Shown: positions 13,301-24,415, numbered from the stretch's first letter. The stretch is DNA of 64,000 nt from Pisolithus tinctorius (GCA_024663395.1 JANFAH010000012.1:1586936-1650935); one strand, 5' to 3'. Notes: a model not told the origin generated them from the sequence alone. Made by a program: numbers and translations.

Positions 13301-15633
13301 CCAAGATGTGTACCAGATGGACAATGTAAGCCATGAAGCTATGGTGCACGTCGCGTCTAAAGAGGAGGCAACTCGTAAGGAATATTGAGTACGATACAAT
13401 GTCACCCACATTCGCCGGTGAATGGACCTCGGAAAGACAGGGTCCGCTTTATATGGCTGAACAGTAGGCGCAGAAGTCACGAGGGGAACTCCAGACCTTG
13501 AACTGTACGGCTGCCCTTAAGTATGATGTTGGCGCGTCCTGAATAGTGGCGGTAGCACTTACTCGTTCGTGAAGTTTGTAGTAGCGACGCGGGGGAGACG
13601 AGAGAATGCAGGAGTTGATGCATTGGTGATCCCCGCTATGTTTGCCATAACTTCTCGAAATTCATCGCTGTACAGATACTGCGGTGAAGGTTTCAGCAAA
13701 TAACTGCGGTGTTAACTGGGTGACACTCACCTGAGATGGGTCGTTGAAATTCCAAACAGACGCGATGTCGGTATGAATGGCAGCAAGGCAACTAACAATC
13801 GCGCGTCCCCCTAAATTAACGCATGAAAACAGTGTCCTCCAATATCCTTAGCAGAGTGGCATGAATATCCGAGTAGTTCCAGGCTATAATGACTGCTTAC
13901 TCTGCTGCCCGACGCTATACGAAAACTCTTCAGGTCATGACACGAACACAAGTGAAGAGAACCAACATTATTGACCCCTCGATCTTCAGACGCGGTCTCA
14001 TTCTTAGTGCACTTGCAGTCATCGCCGACTTTAGCAATGGTGTACCTAACTGAGACGCGAAAGTCTCGGCGATCTTCACATGAGTGAGTTGGATTAATTC
14101 ATGGAGGCTTTGCTCGAGCCCGGCGCTTGCTAATAGTGCAATGGTTGAACCGCAGAAAAGAATCAAAACAAATATAACCCACAGCTGACCGCAACAAATG
14201 AGAGTTCTGTGTCTTTGACGAGGTCCTGAATTGGCTGGATACAGTTCCTTTGTAAATACACCTTCGCCGCCACCTCTGGATGCATTTCTCTTTGTATTGC
14301 AAGGTGAATTAAAAGCTTGTCGTATTTCGTGAAGACGACGATCGCTGGAACTAATGACAATGATGATTCAGGAAGTGGGTCGAAAAAGGCAGACTCTGCT
14401 CACTGTCGTGAAGAACGTTCGCATGCTGTTTCAAAAATGTCTCCGCACCCTCGTACAGAACCCTTTCTCCATATTCTACAATAGGTGTTCCGAAGCACAG
14501 CCTGCAACATGAACCGTTTGTTGGGGCCCTTGCAACTCTGAGAAACGACTTACCAGACCGCATGCAGCTGATCTTTGACGTGCTCCTTCTCCTTCCGTTT
14601 TTTTATGAATGCCTTCACGCCCTCACAGTTGGCGTCAACTGCGGGATCGAAACCGTCACTATAATGCAAGACCAATCGACCGCTTTGCGGTGAGATGAAT
14701 TCCTTCTCAATATCTGCTTGTCCTGGCTCGAAATTTTCGGCGGACTAAGCATCTCATCCTCAACGTCAGAGTGTACGTATGTTGACAGTCACTCAACTGC
14801 TTGTTCGATTCCAAAGACTCTGTTGAGCAGCGTAGATTTTCCAACACCGGGCTGCAAAGATATCTTCGTTGAAAATCATCTGAGTGGTACCTACAAATGC
14901 TCATTACCTGTCCGATTACCAGTATCCGACAACTGACATAAAAGTGTAAGATACTTGCGCCGCAGGGAGTTAAACGTACTCACCGAGGAAATAGGTTCAG
15001 GAGTTTCTCAGCAGTAGGTTGTAGGAAATTAGGGTCCCGACCGGGGCCTGCGTTCTGTAGATACTACATCAAAATGTTTCAAGGTCAAATCCACTGCGCA
15101 CGTACATCTGAGACAATACTGGATGACAGGCCAAGGGTGATGATCAGCCTGTTACACACAGTCTGAAACTCTGACATCATTTAGATAGAAAAGAGGAAGA
15201 GAAAATAGCGCATCGGACTCACTCTGCGTCGGCAGTTTGGATAGTATATCGTGAACATTGATTTCGATCACCTCGGGGGCCTTCTTGGGTAGAACAAACC
15301 ACCCTCGATGTGTAACCGAGAAAGCAATTGTCTCGCCTCGAACTGCACTATTAGATACAGGCCAAGGGTTTGAGAAACGGATATACATATGCCAAACAGA
15401 AATCCTTACAGAGGTTGACTGAAATCCTCACGAAAGTGGTATTTTCCTCGCCGGGGGATACTTCGTCGATGATCGTCGAAAATGACTTCGATGGATTCAA
15501 CATTATACCCAGCGCTTTGCAACTCGATGTCTGTCTCATGCGACGTCGGAATCAATGGAAATGACGGTCTGAAAACCCATACATGATACTCGCAAAGGTT
15601 GGAGTATAGGCATGCTTGGAGATCAATTTGAAC
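10347..15633 (-). CDS. GTPase-TPR-HET fusion protein (NLR-like)
   Basis: Large multi-domain protein, probably for non-self recognition or heterokaryon incompatibility. The N-terminal part is C2-like (ETDIELQSAGYNVESIEVIF near 15,480-15,540); the true start was not found. A small-GTPase domain follows. The P-loop GQPGVGKST spans two exons (about 14,931-14,831), and the G4 motif TKYD lies at 14,316-14,330. Exons then give YWRTLFSCVNL and IHTDIASVWNFNDPSQ, typical of the basidiomycete P-loop GTPase family. An intron from about 13,560 to 13,452 joins in phase to a long exon. That exon starts with the family's helical end (MAYIVHLVHILEILF), then carries seven or so 47-residue TPR-like repeats with LRRxALQLTPP signatures. 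A HET domain follows from about 11,590 (YGTLSHRWG, then WSDTCCINKDSS and RGWTLQELLASP). The long exon ends at 10347 and is uninterrupted. Confidence 0.75.
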
Positions 15634-16070
15634 CTGCGCCGTGGTGGTACAGGGTTGCCAAACGGCTGGTGGAAACAGAGGTTAAACCTTTACGCCCTTC
15701 AGTTAAGCGCCAAACTCGTTAAACAGTGAGCGCGAGGTTGACGGGAGGCCGACGGCAAGATCGATACACTGATTTCAAGTACAAAAACACACTACCATGA
15801 GGGATGGATAGAATGATTCGATGCAAACAGTGGTAGCGACCCGCAGCAGCGAAGTCTTTATCAGCGGAAGCGCCAACACTGGTACCGGGTGGCCGGGCTC
15901 GCTATTAGAATCACTACTGTGGGATGAAGTATCCTATTCGGTTCTCATGGAGACGAACAACCGCAAACGATGGTATGGCTTGAGGCATAAAAGGGACTAA
16001 AGGTCGAGAGGAGAAATAGGGATCATACATAAGAATATCGCGTGCAAATTTGGCAGCCCGTTTAACGTTT
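15634..16070. other. Intergenic, 5' flank of the LINE insertion
   Basis: It probably contains the promoter and any first exon of the GTPase-TPR-HET gene. No other coding signal is visible. It is contiguous with 22,686 onward in the pre-insertion chromosome, as the target duplication shows. Confidence 0.5.
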
Positions 16071-16083
16071 AGGCTTCAGGGCT
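16071..16083. repeat. LINE target-site duplication, left
   Basis: AGGCTTCAGGGCT, identical to 22,673-22,685 after the poly(A) tail. Confidence 0.9.
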
Positions 16084-16285
16084 AGGAACGCTTCTTGACT
16101 CCGCTCCACGTGGCACCCCGACTAGGACCCCGAAATCCTAGCAGTACCAGCAGGAAAAGCAGAGCCCGTCGCAAGCAACAGCGACGTATAGCAGCGCCTC
16201 TTAGACCTCAGTCTCGAGACACAAGCATTCAAGCAATTGCTCTCGAATTCACTACCTAGTGAGTCTCCACTTCGTCCACTGACCC

Positions 16286-18136
16286 ATGACCTCGACAGGA
16301 CGAATGTCCTCGAGGTCAAGCTCCCACGCCACATCGGGACCCCCGACAGTACCCCGAATGCCAAGCTCTACACAGCCCGGTAGAAACACGAGAAGTAGCG
16401 GCTTCGCCCTAGAGGACATCGTCGACGATCCAGATGCAGAAGTCAAGGATGCGGAAACAGCAAAATACTACCTGGATCAGTTCTATACCATCCAGGGCGA
16501 GCCAGCAACGCCGGAACACATCTCTCACGCTCTATTCTGCATCTCGCAAGCCAAAGGAGTATCTAACACCCTACGCTCAGCCATACGAGCCACCGCATAC
16601 CTAGTCAGGGAACTAGCGACCTCAGCCATAGCCGACTCCATCACCAAGGAGGTAACCAGCAAGATAGAATCCTCGGTCGTAGTCGCAATCACTCCCCAGG
16701 TAGCAAAGATCTGGTCGGCGGCCGATAACCTGGAAAAAACTGGCAAGAACCTCGAATCGACGGGCGATAATCTCGCTAAGAAGCTCGACACGATCAACAA
16801 CGCTCCGGACCACACGAACCTCAAACATCTAGAAGACCAAGTACAGGACCTGGCCATCAATATGGACACGCTGAGAACGACGATAGAGGAAATAAAAGAG
16901 CACTTCAAGACCCAAACCCCCCCCGCTCCCCACCACTCGCCATACAGGGACGCCCTCTTAACGACAACAGCTAACCCGAACCATATCCCACTCGGCAAGC
17001 GCCTCACAACGGAACACGCTAAGGCCCACTCCGCTATTAAAGAAAGGCAACTACTGATAGACCCCGACAGCAATCACCCCGCACTCAACAGCAATGCCAT
17101 GAGGGAAAACATAATCGACTCAATCAAGCAAGTGCTAGACACAATAGACCGAGTCGACGGCCCGGAAATTCATCTGAAATCAATCACCCGCCTACGCAAC
17201 AACGGAATCCTGCTCGAGTTCAACAGCCAAGAAGCTGTGAACTGGATAAAAGAAGCCGGAATTAAAGAGACCTTCCTAGCAAGCCTAGGCGGAACGGTCA
17301 GGATCAAAGACAGACAATATAACCTGGTAATCCCGTTCCTACCCATCTCCACTGACGTAGAAAACCCAGATACCCTCCATGCAATGGAAAAGGAGAACAA
17401 CATCCCACCCGGCTCGATCACCCAGATCAAATGGATTAAAGACCCCTCCAAACGCGCTCCCAACCAACAAGTAGCCCACGCCCTAGCATCCCTAGCCTCC
17501 CCGGAAGCAGCCAACCAACTCCTGAGACACGGCCTGTATTGGGGCCTAGACAGACTACGGCCGCACAAAGACAAAAAGGAACCGTTACGATGCTTGAAGT
17601 GTCAGCTCATAGGACACCTCGCAAGAGACTGCGCCCAGGCAACAGACACATGTGGAACATGTGCCCAACACCACCGAACATCAGAATGCAACTCTACCAC
17701 CCACCACTGTGTAAACTGCAAGGACGATACACACACCAGCACGGACAGAAACTGTCCGGAATTCATCAGAAGACGAAACGCCATGGACGACTGCACCCCC
17801 GAAAACAGGATGCCCTACTTCCCTACAGCAGAAGAATGGACCCAAGTTGAACTACCCCCACGCCCAACAGACCCTATAATACCGACCATACCACCAGCGA
17901 CCCTACCAGCAACCCAGACCCGACTGAGACAGTTGACGCTAGGTGAAGCAGTAAACTTCCAAACTGTCGCACCAAGACGCGGACAACCCAACAGAATCCG
18001 AGGAGGAAGGGGCGGACCTCCACCCCGACCATACGCCGTACACAGCACCCTCCCCGCCCCACCCCAATCAACAACCGCAGCAAACACCCCGCCAGTTGAC
18101 CCATCCCCCATCCACCAGTCCCTAAATGACGCCTGA
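16286..18136 (+). CDS. LINE ORF1, gag-like RNA-binding protein
   Basis: Nucleic-acid-binding protein of 616 residues that should coat the element RNA. The middle (about residues 140-215) is rich in charged heptads and may form a coiled coil. Three cysteine-histidine knuckles lie near residues 435-490: CLKCQLIGHLARDC, then CGTCAQHHRTSEC, then CVNCKDDTHTSTDRNC. The C-terminal tail is rich in proline, arginine and glycine (GGRGGPPPRP). The reading frame ends by overlapping the start of ORF2 by 11 nt. Length and layout match ORF1 proteins of Tad/I-type LINEs. The frame is intact. The first ATG used lies about 200 bp inside the element. Confidence 0.9.
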   Translation: MTSTGRMSSRSSSHATSGPPTVPRMPSSTQPGRNTRSSGFALEDIVDDPDAEVKDAETAKYYLDQFYTIQGEPATPEHISHALFCISQAKGVSNTLRSAIRATAYLVRELATSAIADSITKEVTSKIESSVVVAITPQVAKIWSAADNLEKTGKNLESTGDNLAKKLDTINNAPDHTNLKHLEDQVQDLAINMDTLRTTIEEIKEHFKTQTPPAPHHSPYRDALLTTTANPNHIPLGKRLTTEHAKAHSAIKERQLLIDPDSNHPALNSNAMRENIIDSIKQVLDTIDRVDGPEIHLKSITRLRNNGILLEFNSQEAVNWIKEAGIKETFLASLGGTVRIKDRQYNLVIPFLPISTDVENPDTLHAMEKENNIPPGSITQIKWIKDPSKRAPNQQVAHALASLASPEAANQLLRHGLYWGLDRLRPHKDKKEPLRCLKCQLIGHLARDCAQATDTCGTCAQHHRTSECNSTTHHCVNCKDDTHTSTDRNCPEFIRRRNAMDDCTPENRMPYFPTAEEWTQVELPPRPTDPIIPTIPPATLPATQTRLRQLTLGEAVNFQTVAPRRGQPNRIRGGRGGPPPRPYAVHSTLPAPPQSTTAANTPPVDPSPIHQSLNDA

Positions 18137-21100
18137 CAACCCTCACTGCAACAACGCGCTACCCAAACTACGCATCTGGCAACAAAACCTGAATACCTCC
18201 CATATCGCACTTCACTCACTCATAAACAGCAAAATTGCAGAAGACTGGGACATACTCGCGTTACAGGAACCCCCGATAGATCAACTCGGTAACACTAGAG
18301 CCAACGCCAGGTGGAGGGTAGTCTACCCATCCACAAAACTGGCACAAGGAACCAGACCAAGAGCGGTAACGTTCATCAACTCGCGGATCAGTACTAACTC
18401 ATGGGAACAGATCCCATTCCCATCAGCGGACGTCGCAGTAACCCGCATCAGAACAGCAAAAGGCGCATACACGCTCTTCAACATATACAACGACTGCAAG
18501 CACGACCGAACAATAGAGGAACTGAACACTTTCCTAGCCTCGAACATCAGAGACTTACGCCCAACAGAAAGAGACCAAATGCTCTGGTTAGGAGACTTCA
18601 ACAGGCACCATCCACTGTGGGACGAAGAACGCAATCACCACCTCTTCACCCCGACGGCCCTTGCCTCGGCACAAAAGTTGTTGGAACTAGTAGCAGACTA
18701 CGGTCTAGTACAAGCGCTTCCCAAGGGCATACCGACGCTCCAGTCTTCCTCCTCAGGAAACTGGACGAGACCTGATAACGTTTTTTGCACAGAAACAGCA
18801 CTAGAGGACGTAGTAGAGTGCAATACCAGCCCAGAGAACCGAGGACCCAATACCGACCACGTCCCAATACTGATCAGCCTAGAAACAGCCCTCACGCCAT
18901 CCACATCCTCTCCGTCCTTCAACTACCGGGATGTGGACTGGCAAAAGTTCAATAGTACGCTACAAATGGAGCTCAGGGCAATTGGACCGCCAACGACGAT
19001 CACCAGCGAACAAGAATTCCAAAACAAAGCACGAGGTGTCAACATGGCTTTACGCAGAACGATAGAGAAGGAAGTCCCCAGAACAAAACCCCACCTGCAC
19101 AACAAACGCTGGTGGACGAAGGAGCTCACAAAGCTACGCAACGAGTTAAAAACGCTAAGTAAAGCCTCCTTCACGTTCCGAGCACTCCGAGATCACCCGA
19201 GTCACAGTCTTCGTAAAAACAAAGCGAGAACCTACAACAAGGCCATCCAGGAAGCAAAGAAGACCCACTGGCGAGACTGGCTCGAAGCAGCTAACAACGA
19301 AGACTTGTGGATAGCGAACGGATACATCTCCAAGCCCTACGGAGATGGTAGCAAGACCAGGATACCTACGCTCAAGGGAACGAACGACGAAGGCGAAGAA
19401 ACCACGCTCAGTTCAAACGAAGACAAAAGCAAGGCCTTCGCGCGGGCACTCTTCCCGCCCCCCCCGACCCACTCGTCAGTACCTCTGACATACGACTACC
19501 CGGATCCAGCAGCACGCTGGACCCAAATCACGCAAGACCAACTGATGCGCACGATCAAAGGCCTCAGCCCTTACAAGGCACCGGGACCCAACGGAGTGGC
19601 CAACATCGTCTTCCAAAGAACCCCCGTCCTAACCGACTACCTTTTACCCTTATTCAACGCAGTCTTCACACTCAGAACTTACTATGATCCGTGGAGGGAG
19701 TCAACAACGGTCATACTTCGAAAGCCAGGTAAACCAGATTACACAACCCCTAAAGCCTACCGCCCAATAGCACTGCTCAACACCACAGCGAAGCTACTCT
19801 CAGCAGTAGTGGCAGACCGCACGTCATACATACTGGAGAAACATCAGCTACTCCCAGCTACGCATTTTGGGGGAAGACCAGGACGCTCGACAGAAGACTC
19901 GTTGTTATTACTCGAAACCACCATCCGACATGCCTGGAGACAAAAGCAAGTGGTGTCGGCCCTATTCCTAGACATCGAAGGAGCATTCCCAAACGCAGTC
20001 AAAGATCGACTCCTACACAACATGAGAAAACGAAGACTCCCACTGGAAATAGTCCAATACACGGAACGTTTGCTAACGAACAGGAAAACCAAGATACGCT
20101 TCGACGATTACGAGTCCAGCTGGTTCCCCATCCAGAACGGAATTGGACAGGGCGACCCCCTATCAATGATACTCTATGTCATATACAGCTTGGACCTGGT
20201 TGACACAGCAAAGGGTAAAAAAGAACTAACGCTAGCATTCGTAGATGACACGGCCTTCATAGCCATAGGCAAAACCTTCGCAGACACCCATGCTACGATA
20301 GCCGACATGATGGAAAGAGAAGAAGGTGGTTACGACTGGTCAGACAAGCATAACTCACGCTTCGAAACAAGCAAATTTGCCCTTATGGATTTCACGCTCA
20401 GCAGAACGAAAGCCAGGCCACCCCTCACGCTAAGGAACATTACTATAACGCTGTCCGCTACTCACAAGTTTCTAGGCGTAATACTCGACCAAGAACTAAG
20501 GTGGAAAACACACGCAGCTCAGGCAGTAGCGAAAGGAACGAAGCAAGCTCTCCTCCTGAGGAGACTGTCCGCGGCATCATGGGGCATCCCCCTGAAACTT
20601 ATGCGTCAACTGTACCAATCGGTAGTAGTCCCAAAAGTGTTGTACGCAGCCCCCGTCTGGCTCCAGCCAACCTACACCGAAGACCACCTGACCAAAACAA
20701 GAGGCTCGAAAGGTATCGCAAAACGCATACTGACAGTACAGAGAACAGCAGCCCTGGCGGCGACAGGAGCCTTGAAAACCACCCCCACTGACGCACTCCT
20801 AGCACACACGAATATCCTACCAGCACCCTTACTCATTCAACATACGCTTTACAGAGCCGCACTACGACTATCCTCGCTACCGGAGTCACACCCATTGCAC
20901 CCACACGTAAGAAGGACCGCCAAAACGAACGTCAAGAGACATCGCACAGCCCTCCACCGGCTAGTACACGACCTGAAAGTCTCACCAGGAGAAATCGAAA
21001 CTATCAACCCCTACCCAATACCCCCCAGCGCTCTCCCCTCGCACACAATCGCAATTGCCACAAGCAAAAAGGAAGCAATCGAAGACCTCAGGAAAGTCGC

Positions 21101-22064
21101 AGACCACACACTCATATTCACTGACGGATCCTGCACAGGAGGTCATGTGGGCGCAGCTGCAGCCCTGTTCGTAAACCACCGACACATAGCCACGCTTCGA
21201 TATCACCTCGGTCACGAATCGAAACATACGGTCTTTGAAGCGGAAGCGGCAGCAATGCTGCTAGCAACACAACTCCTGAAAACAAGAAATGAAGTCACAT
21301 TCCCAGCTACGATACTCGTCGACAACCAGGCAGCGATAAGATCTAGTGAGCGCCCGTCTGCCAAACCAGGTCACCACCTACTCTTGCGTTTCAGATCGTC
21401 CATCCGCAAAATTCTCAATAGACAAGAGCTCACGAGGAAAGATATCACGGTACGATGGATAGCGGGACATATGGATGTGGAGGGGAACGAGCTCGCAGAC
21501 AGAGAGGCAAAAACAGCAGCAACAAGACCCGAATCCTCCAGCCCGCCAAAAGATCTACCCCTCCCGTTGAGGGACCGACTACCTCAAAGCGTATCTGCTC
21601 TCAAACAAGTTCACACCGCAAAACTAAAGTCCCTATGGGTGAAGGAATGGAAAAACTCCCCCCGCTATCGTCGCATATCCACCATAGATCCCCAACTGCC
21701 CAGCAACTCGTTCACAAAACTAGCCGCTCTGCTACCGAAGAAGCAAACCGGAACGTACATACAACTTCGCACAGGCCACATTCCACTTAACAGCTACCTC
21801 TACCGATTCAAGCGAAGCGACTCACCTTACTGTCTACAGTGCGGAGACAACAGGCCAGAAAACATACACCACTACATTTACCAGTGCCCAAGATATGACA
21901 GAGAACGTCATATACTTCGCAACGCGCTAGGAAGAGATGCCAACTCGTTGACGTTCCTGCTCTCGAACAAGAAAGCCCAAACCCATTTATTCAAATATAT
22001 AACGGCCACGAAACGATTACAACACACACACGGTGGGAACCCCAGACTAAACTTGAACGAATGA
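18126..22064 (+). CDS. LINE ORF2, endonuclease-reverse transcriptase-RNase H
   Basis: Polyprotein of 1,312 residues that nicks target DNA and copies the element RNA. An exonuclease-endonuclease-phosphatase domain covers about residues 10-245 (IWQQNLNTSH, LALQEPP, LGDFNRHHPLW, NTDHVPI). The reverse transcriptase spans about 470-760 with KAYRPIALL, a GQGDPLS block and the catalytic box FVDDTAF. RNase H lies near 990-1130 (FTDGSCTGG, then E, D in VDNQAA, and GNELADREAK). A terminal CxxC-H-C finger (YCLQCGDNRPENIHHYIYQC) sits near residue 1250. Its ATG overlaps ORF1's stop codon region (ATGACGCCTGA), which suggests translation by termination-reinitiation. All catalytic residues I can check are present. 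Confidence 0.95.
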   Translation: MTPDNPHCNNALPKLRIWQQNLNTSHIALHSLINSKIAEDWDILALQEPPIDQLGNTRANARWRVVYPSTKLAQGTRPRAVTFINSRISTNSWEQIPFPSADVAVTRIRTAKGAYTLFNIYNDCKHDRTIEELNTFLASNIRDLRPTERDQMLWLGDFNRHHPLWDEERNHHLFTPTALASAQKLLELVADYGLVQALPKGIPTLQSSSSGNWTRPDNVFCTETALEDVVECNTSPENRGPNTDHVPILISLETALTPSTSSPSFNYRDVDWQKFNSTLQMELRAIGPPTTITSEQEFQNKARGVNMALRRTIEKEVPRTKPHLHNKRWWTKELTKLRNELKTLSKASFTFRALRDHPSHSLRKNKARTYNKAIQEAKKTHWRDWLEAANNEDLWIANGYISKPYGDGSKTRIPTLKGTNDEGEETTLSSNEDKSKAFARALFPPPPTHSSVPLTYDYPDPAARWTQITQDQLMRTIKGLSPYKAPGPNGVANIVFQRTPVLTDYLLPLFNAVFTLRTYYDPWRESTTVILRKPGKPDYTTPKAYRPIALLNTTAKLLSAVVADRTSYILEKHQLLPATHFGGRPGRSTEDSLLLLETTIRHAWRQKQVVSALFLDIEGAFPNAVKDRLLHNMRKRRLPLEIVQYTERLLTNRKTKIRFDDYESSWFPIQNGIGQGDPLSMILYVIYSLDLVDTAKGKKELTLAFVDDTAFIAIGKTFADTHATIADMMEREEGGYDWSDKHNSRFETSKFALMDFTLSRTKARPPLTLRNITITLSATHKFLGVILDQELRWKTHAAQAVAKGTKQALLLRRLSAASWGIPLKLMRQLYQSVVVPKVLYAAPVWLQPTYTEDHLTKTRGSKGIAKRILTVQRTAALAATGALKTTPTDALLAHTNILPAPLLIQHTLYRAALRLSSLPESHPLHPHVRRTAKTNVKRHRTALHRLVHDLKVSPGEIETINPYPIPPSALPSHTIAIATSKKEAIEDLRKVADHTLIFTDGSCTGGHVGAAAALFVNHRHIATLRYHLGHESKHTVFEAEAAAMLLATQLLKTRNEVTFPATILVDNQAAIRSSERPSAKPGHHLLLRFRSSIRKILNRQELTRKDITVRWIAGHMDVEGNELADREAKTAATRPESSSPPKDLPLPLRDRLPQSVSALKQVHTAKLKSLWVKEWKNSPRYRRISTIDPQLPSNSFTKLAALLPKKQTGTYIQLRTGHIPLNSYLYRFKRSDSPYCLQCGDNRPENIHHYIYQCPRYDRERHILRNALGRDANSLTFLLSNKKAQTHLFKYITATKRLQHTHGGNPRLNLNE

Positions 22065-22672
22065 TAACGCACCCTACAGGAAATTATGACAAATCGGAGC
22101 CGAAGACCACCAGAAAGGAGGTGCACCGTAACGAAACGCTCCCACCAGTAGAGCCTTGTGCTCCACTCTAAGCTACGGAAGTAGCCCCAGCACGCACGTA
22201 CCGTATACCCGAACCACACGCCCACACACATACCCGCCCCCTCACAACATACATCATCCGGCTTAACGCTGAATAAACACACCCGTGTCCCCTAGATCAC
22301 CTACCCTCGCCCACAAGTAACGACCTAGCGCATCAGACACTCAATCACGCACAACAGGACATAGAAGGACACGTTCACATTCAATATCAGCTAGCCTAAA
22401 TGGCAGCCGGGTCAGCGTAGATAGATTAAAGCGGGCTAGCAGAAGTCTTAAGCCGATCCCACTACAAGGCGGTGTGTCTAAAACGGCCGGCGGGAACGGC
22501 GGACTGTTGGGGAGCCAAAACTCTGCCACCAGGGCATTCACACGCTTGTGGGATTCAGGCGGGCCACAGGGGGCCCTAGTTAGTACGCTTTACGTTAGGA
22601 TAGTGCAACATAGGGCATACCAGCCCTCACGCACTTTAAATGAGATTTAAAAAAAAAAAAAAAAAAAAAAAA
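22065..22672 (+). other. LINE 3' UTR and poly(A) tail
   Basis: Noncoding and G/C-rich, ending in an uninterrupted A-run from about 22,649. It has no gene of its own. Confidence 0.8.
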
Positions 22673-22685
22673 AGGCTTCAGGGCT
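22673..22685. repeat. LINE target-site duplication, right
   Basis: Copy of 16,071-16,083. It directly follows the A-run, as expected for target-primed reverse transcription. Confidence 0.9.
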
Positions 22686-22805
22686 GCGCAGTAACAGAAC
22701 GGAGTATTAGACGGAACGAAAGTCGGATTGGAAATTCTAGTCACCACACACCATGCAACAAGAGGTCGTACATATACAGATCACTGGACTCTCACGGAAA
22801 TCATC

Positions 22806-24165
22806 TTAAACGTTCTCCACTTGCTCTTCCAAATAAGTCCACAATTCTTTTCCAAGTTGCGGATCCTGTGTATATGAGTGGCATTCCCCCACCCGCGCCC
22901 ATGGCACGAAGTGCTGCAGGCACATAGATCAGTTTTGCTATATATCGCGCGAACAAGGGAAAGGAGAGATCGGCACCTGACCGCCAAGTCCAGCAGTCTC
23001 CAGCGATGTACCCGCGTACAGTTGCGTGAGCGCACCGTCCGAGACTTGGTACAGAACCACGCCCTTGAAGCACAAAGTAACACATCAACAAGAGCACAGA
23101 ATGACATGGCACAGCATACCGCGATCCATCGAATAATGCCTGTGTGATTCCGAAAAAGTTTGGTCGCAATCAGACCTAGTTCCAAGGTTCAGGAGGTCGC
23201 CATACGCGCAGAAAAATCCGAGACAGACCTGGGTTGGCAGAGGTCGACACTATACCCTGATCTCCGTACCGGCGGTACAACTCCGCAGAGAATACGACGT
23301 TAGCCTGACGAGTTCATCTCAGAAGATCATGCACATATACAGGTTGGTCATATGGTCATAGCCATACCGCTTTACTCTGGCAATACAATGACACCGCGTG
23401 CTGCGCTCTCCGTTTTGGAGTGTCTTTGAAAGTGTCGAAGTCAAGACTTCCGAACCAGTGTGCCGTCGAAGAGGTGTTCACAACGCGGACAGTACCAGCA
23501 GGAGAGGACTTTGCGGTTGAAAGAAGGATAGGAAGGAGGAGTTTAGTAAGGTAAAAGTGACCAAGTACGTTAGTGCCGAATTGCAGGTCATATCCGTCAT
23601 CTGTGAGCAGTTCAACGGGCGGGTGCATGACACCTCTAAAGAGAGGCGCAAGTCACGAAAAATGTGTGTACGGATTCGAATCATACATGCATAAACTCAC
23701 GCATTGTTGAAGAGCACGTGGAGCTGCGTTTCCTTGCTGTCATGTAAATATGGATATGTACAGTGAAGAAACGATGACGAGAAACCTAGTACATACCTCA
23801 GAAACTCCTCGGAAGCTTCTTTGATGGACCGGAGGTTGGCAAGGTTTAGCTTGAGGAGATGTGCATCGCGGCCAATGCGTTCCTTGAGTTCCTTGAGAGC
23901 CGCCTCTCCTTTGGCAGTATCCCGACAGGCAATCCAGACTTTGGCGTTCTTCGTAAGAAGTACCTAGGAAGTCCGGAACGTGAGCAGTTAACGCGTATCC
24001 GGAACACCTTTAATTGGCAACCATACTCTAGCGGTTTCTTTACCGATCCCGGCATTAGCGCCAGTTACAAGGACAACCTTTCCAGTCAGGTCGGGGATAT
24101 CGTCAGTTGTGAACTTTGGCCTCGGCGGAACGAATTCGCTGAGGAACGAGAATGTATGACCCATG
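22806..24165 (-). CDS. Short-chain dehydrogenase/reductase, apparent 1-nt frameshift
   Basis: NAD(P)-dependent oxidoreductase of the fungal classical SDR type; substrate unknown. The start [14 protein letters not shown] is typical. The cofactor loop [14 protein letters not shown] follows, then NNAG (exon join at about 23,701), the serine-bearing [10 protein letters not shown], the catalytic YCQSK, and the C-terminal [10 protein letters not shown] and [10 protein letters not shown]. It ends in EQVENV and TAA at 22,806. About eight exons join cleanly, for example 24165-24027, 23963-23797 and 23736-23701. Oddity: in exon 1 a run of three C (plus strand 24,120-24,122) has one base too many for the frame to pass from FVPPR into [10 protein letters not shown]. 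This is either a real break or a sequence error. The gene sits between the LINE and the Harbinger element. Confidence 0.8.
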
Positions 24166-24412
24166 AGGATGAGTGCTGGCAGGTTCTGATTGGGGGGGTC
24201 CCGTTAGCCGAATATGCGGGCGACGAAATAATGCTAATGCAAGTGTATTGGATCACAACGAGTAGTCCGTTCTGTCTTTCAGCTGCTCAAGAAGAACTGG
24301 CCGGAAGAACTGTGTCCTTATATACGTTCAGAGTGTAGCGGGAGACAGACGAGTAACCAAGAAGGAATACAAGGGAAAAGGAGGAAAAGGAAAAGACCAC
24401 AGGTAACAGTCC
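24166..24412. other. SDR promoter region, bounded by the Harbinger insertion
   Basis: This 247-bp upstream flank of the SDR gene ends at the TAA duplicated by the transposon. No separate gene is visible. Confidence 0.4.
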
Positions 24413-24415
24413 TAA

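Larger units (their letters stand above)
16071..22685 (+). mobile_element. Full-length non-LTR retrotransposon (LINE, Tad-like)
   Basis: Complete element of about 6.6 kb. It has a 5' UTR of about 200 bp, ORF1 (16,286-18,136), ORF2 (18,126-22,064), a 3' UTR of about 580 bp and a poly(A) tail at about 22,649-22,673. The 13-bp sequence AGGCTTCAGGGCT flanks it on both sides (16,071-16,083 and 22,673-22,685), with the first A shared with the tail. Both ORFs are open from end to end, so the copy is recent and may be active. The order gag-like ORF1, endonuclease, reverse transcriptase, RNase H fits the Tad/I type of fungal LINE; the clade is inferred. Confidence 0.93.

Noticed and set aside
13443..13459. 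TATATAAAG-like box on the minus strand just upstream of the 1,020-codon TPR-HET frame, as if that frame were a separate gene
   Set aside because: The frame's first codon is GTG, not ATG. It stays open upstream, and the splice from the GTPase exon at about 13,560 to 13,452 joins in phase, so the box lies at an intron end.
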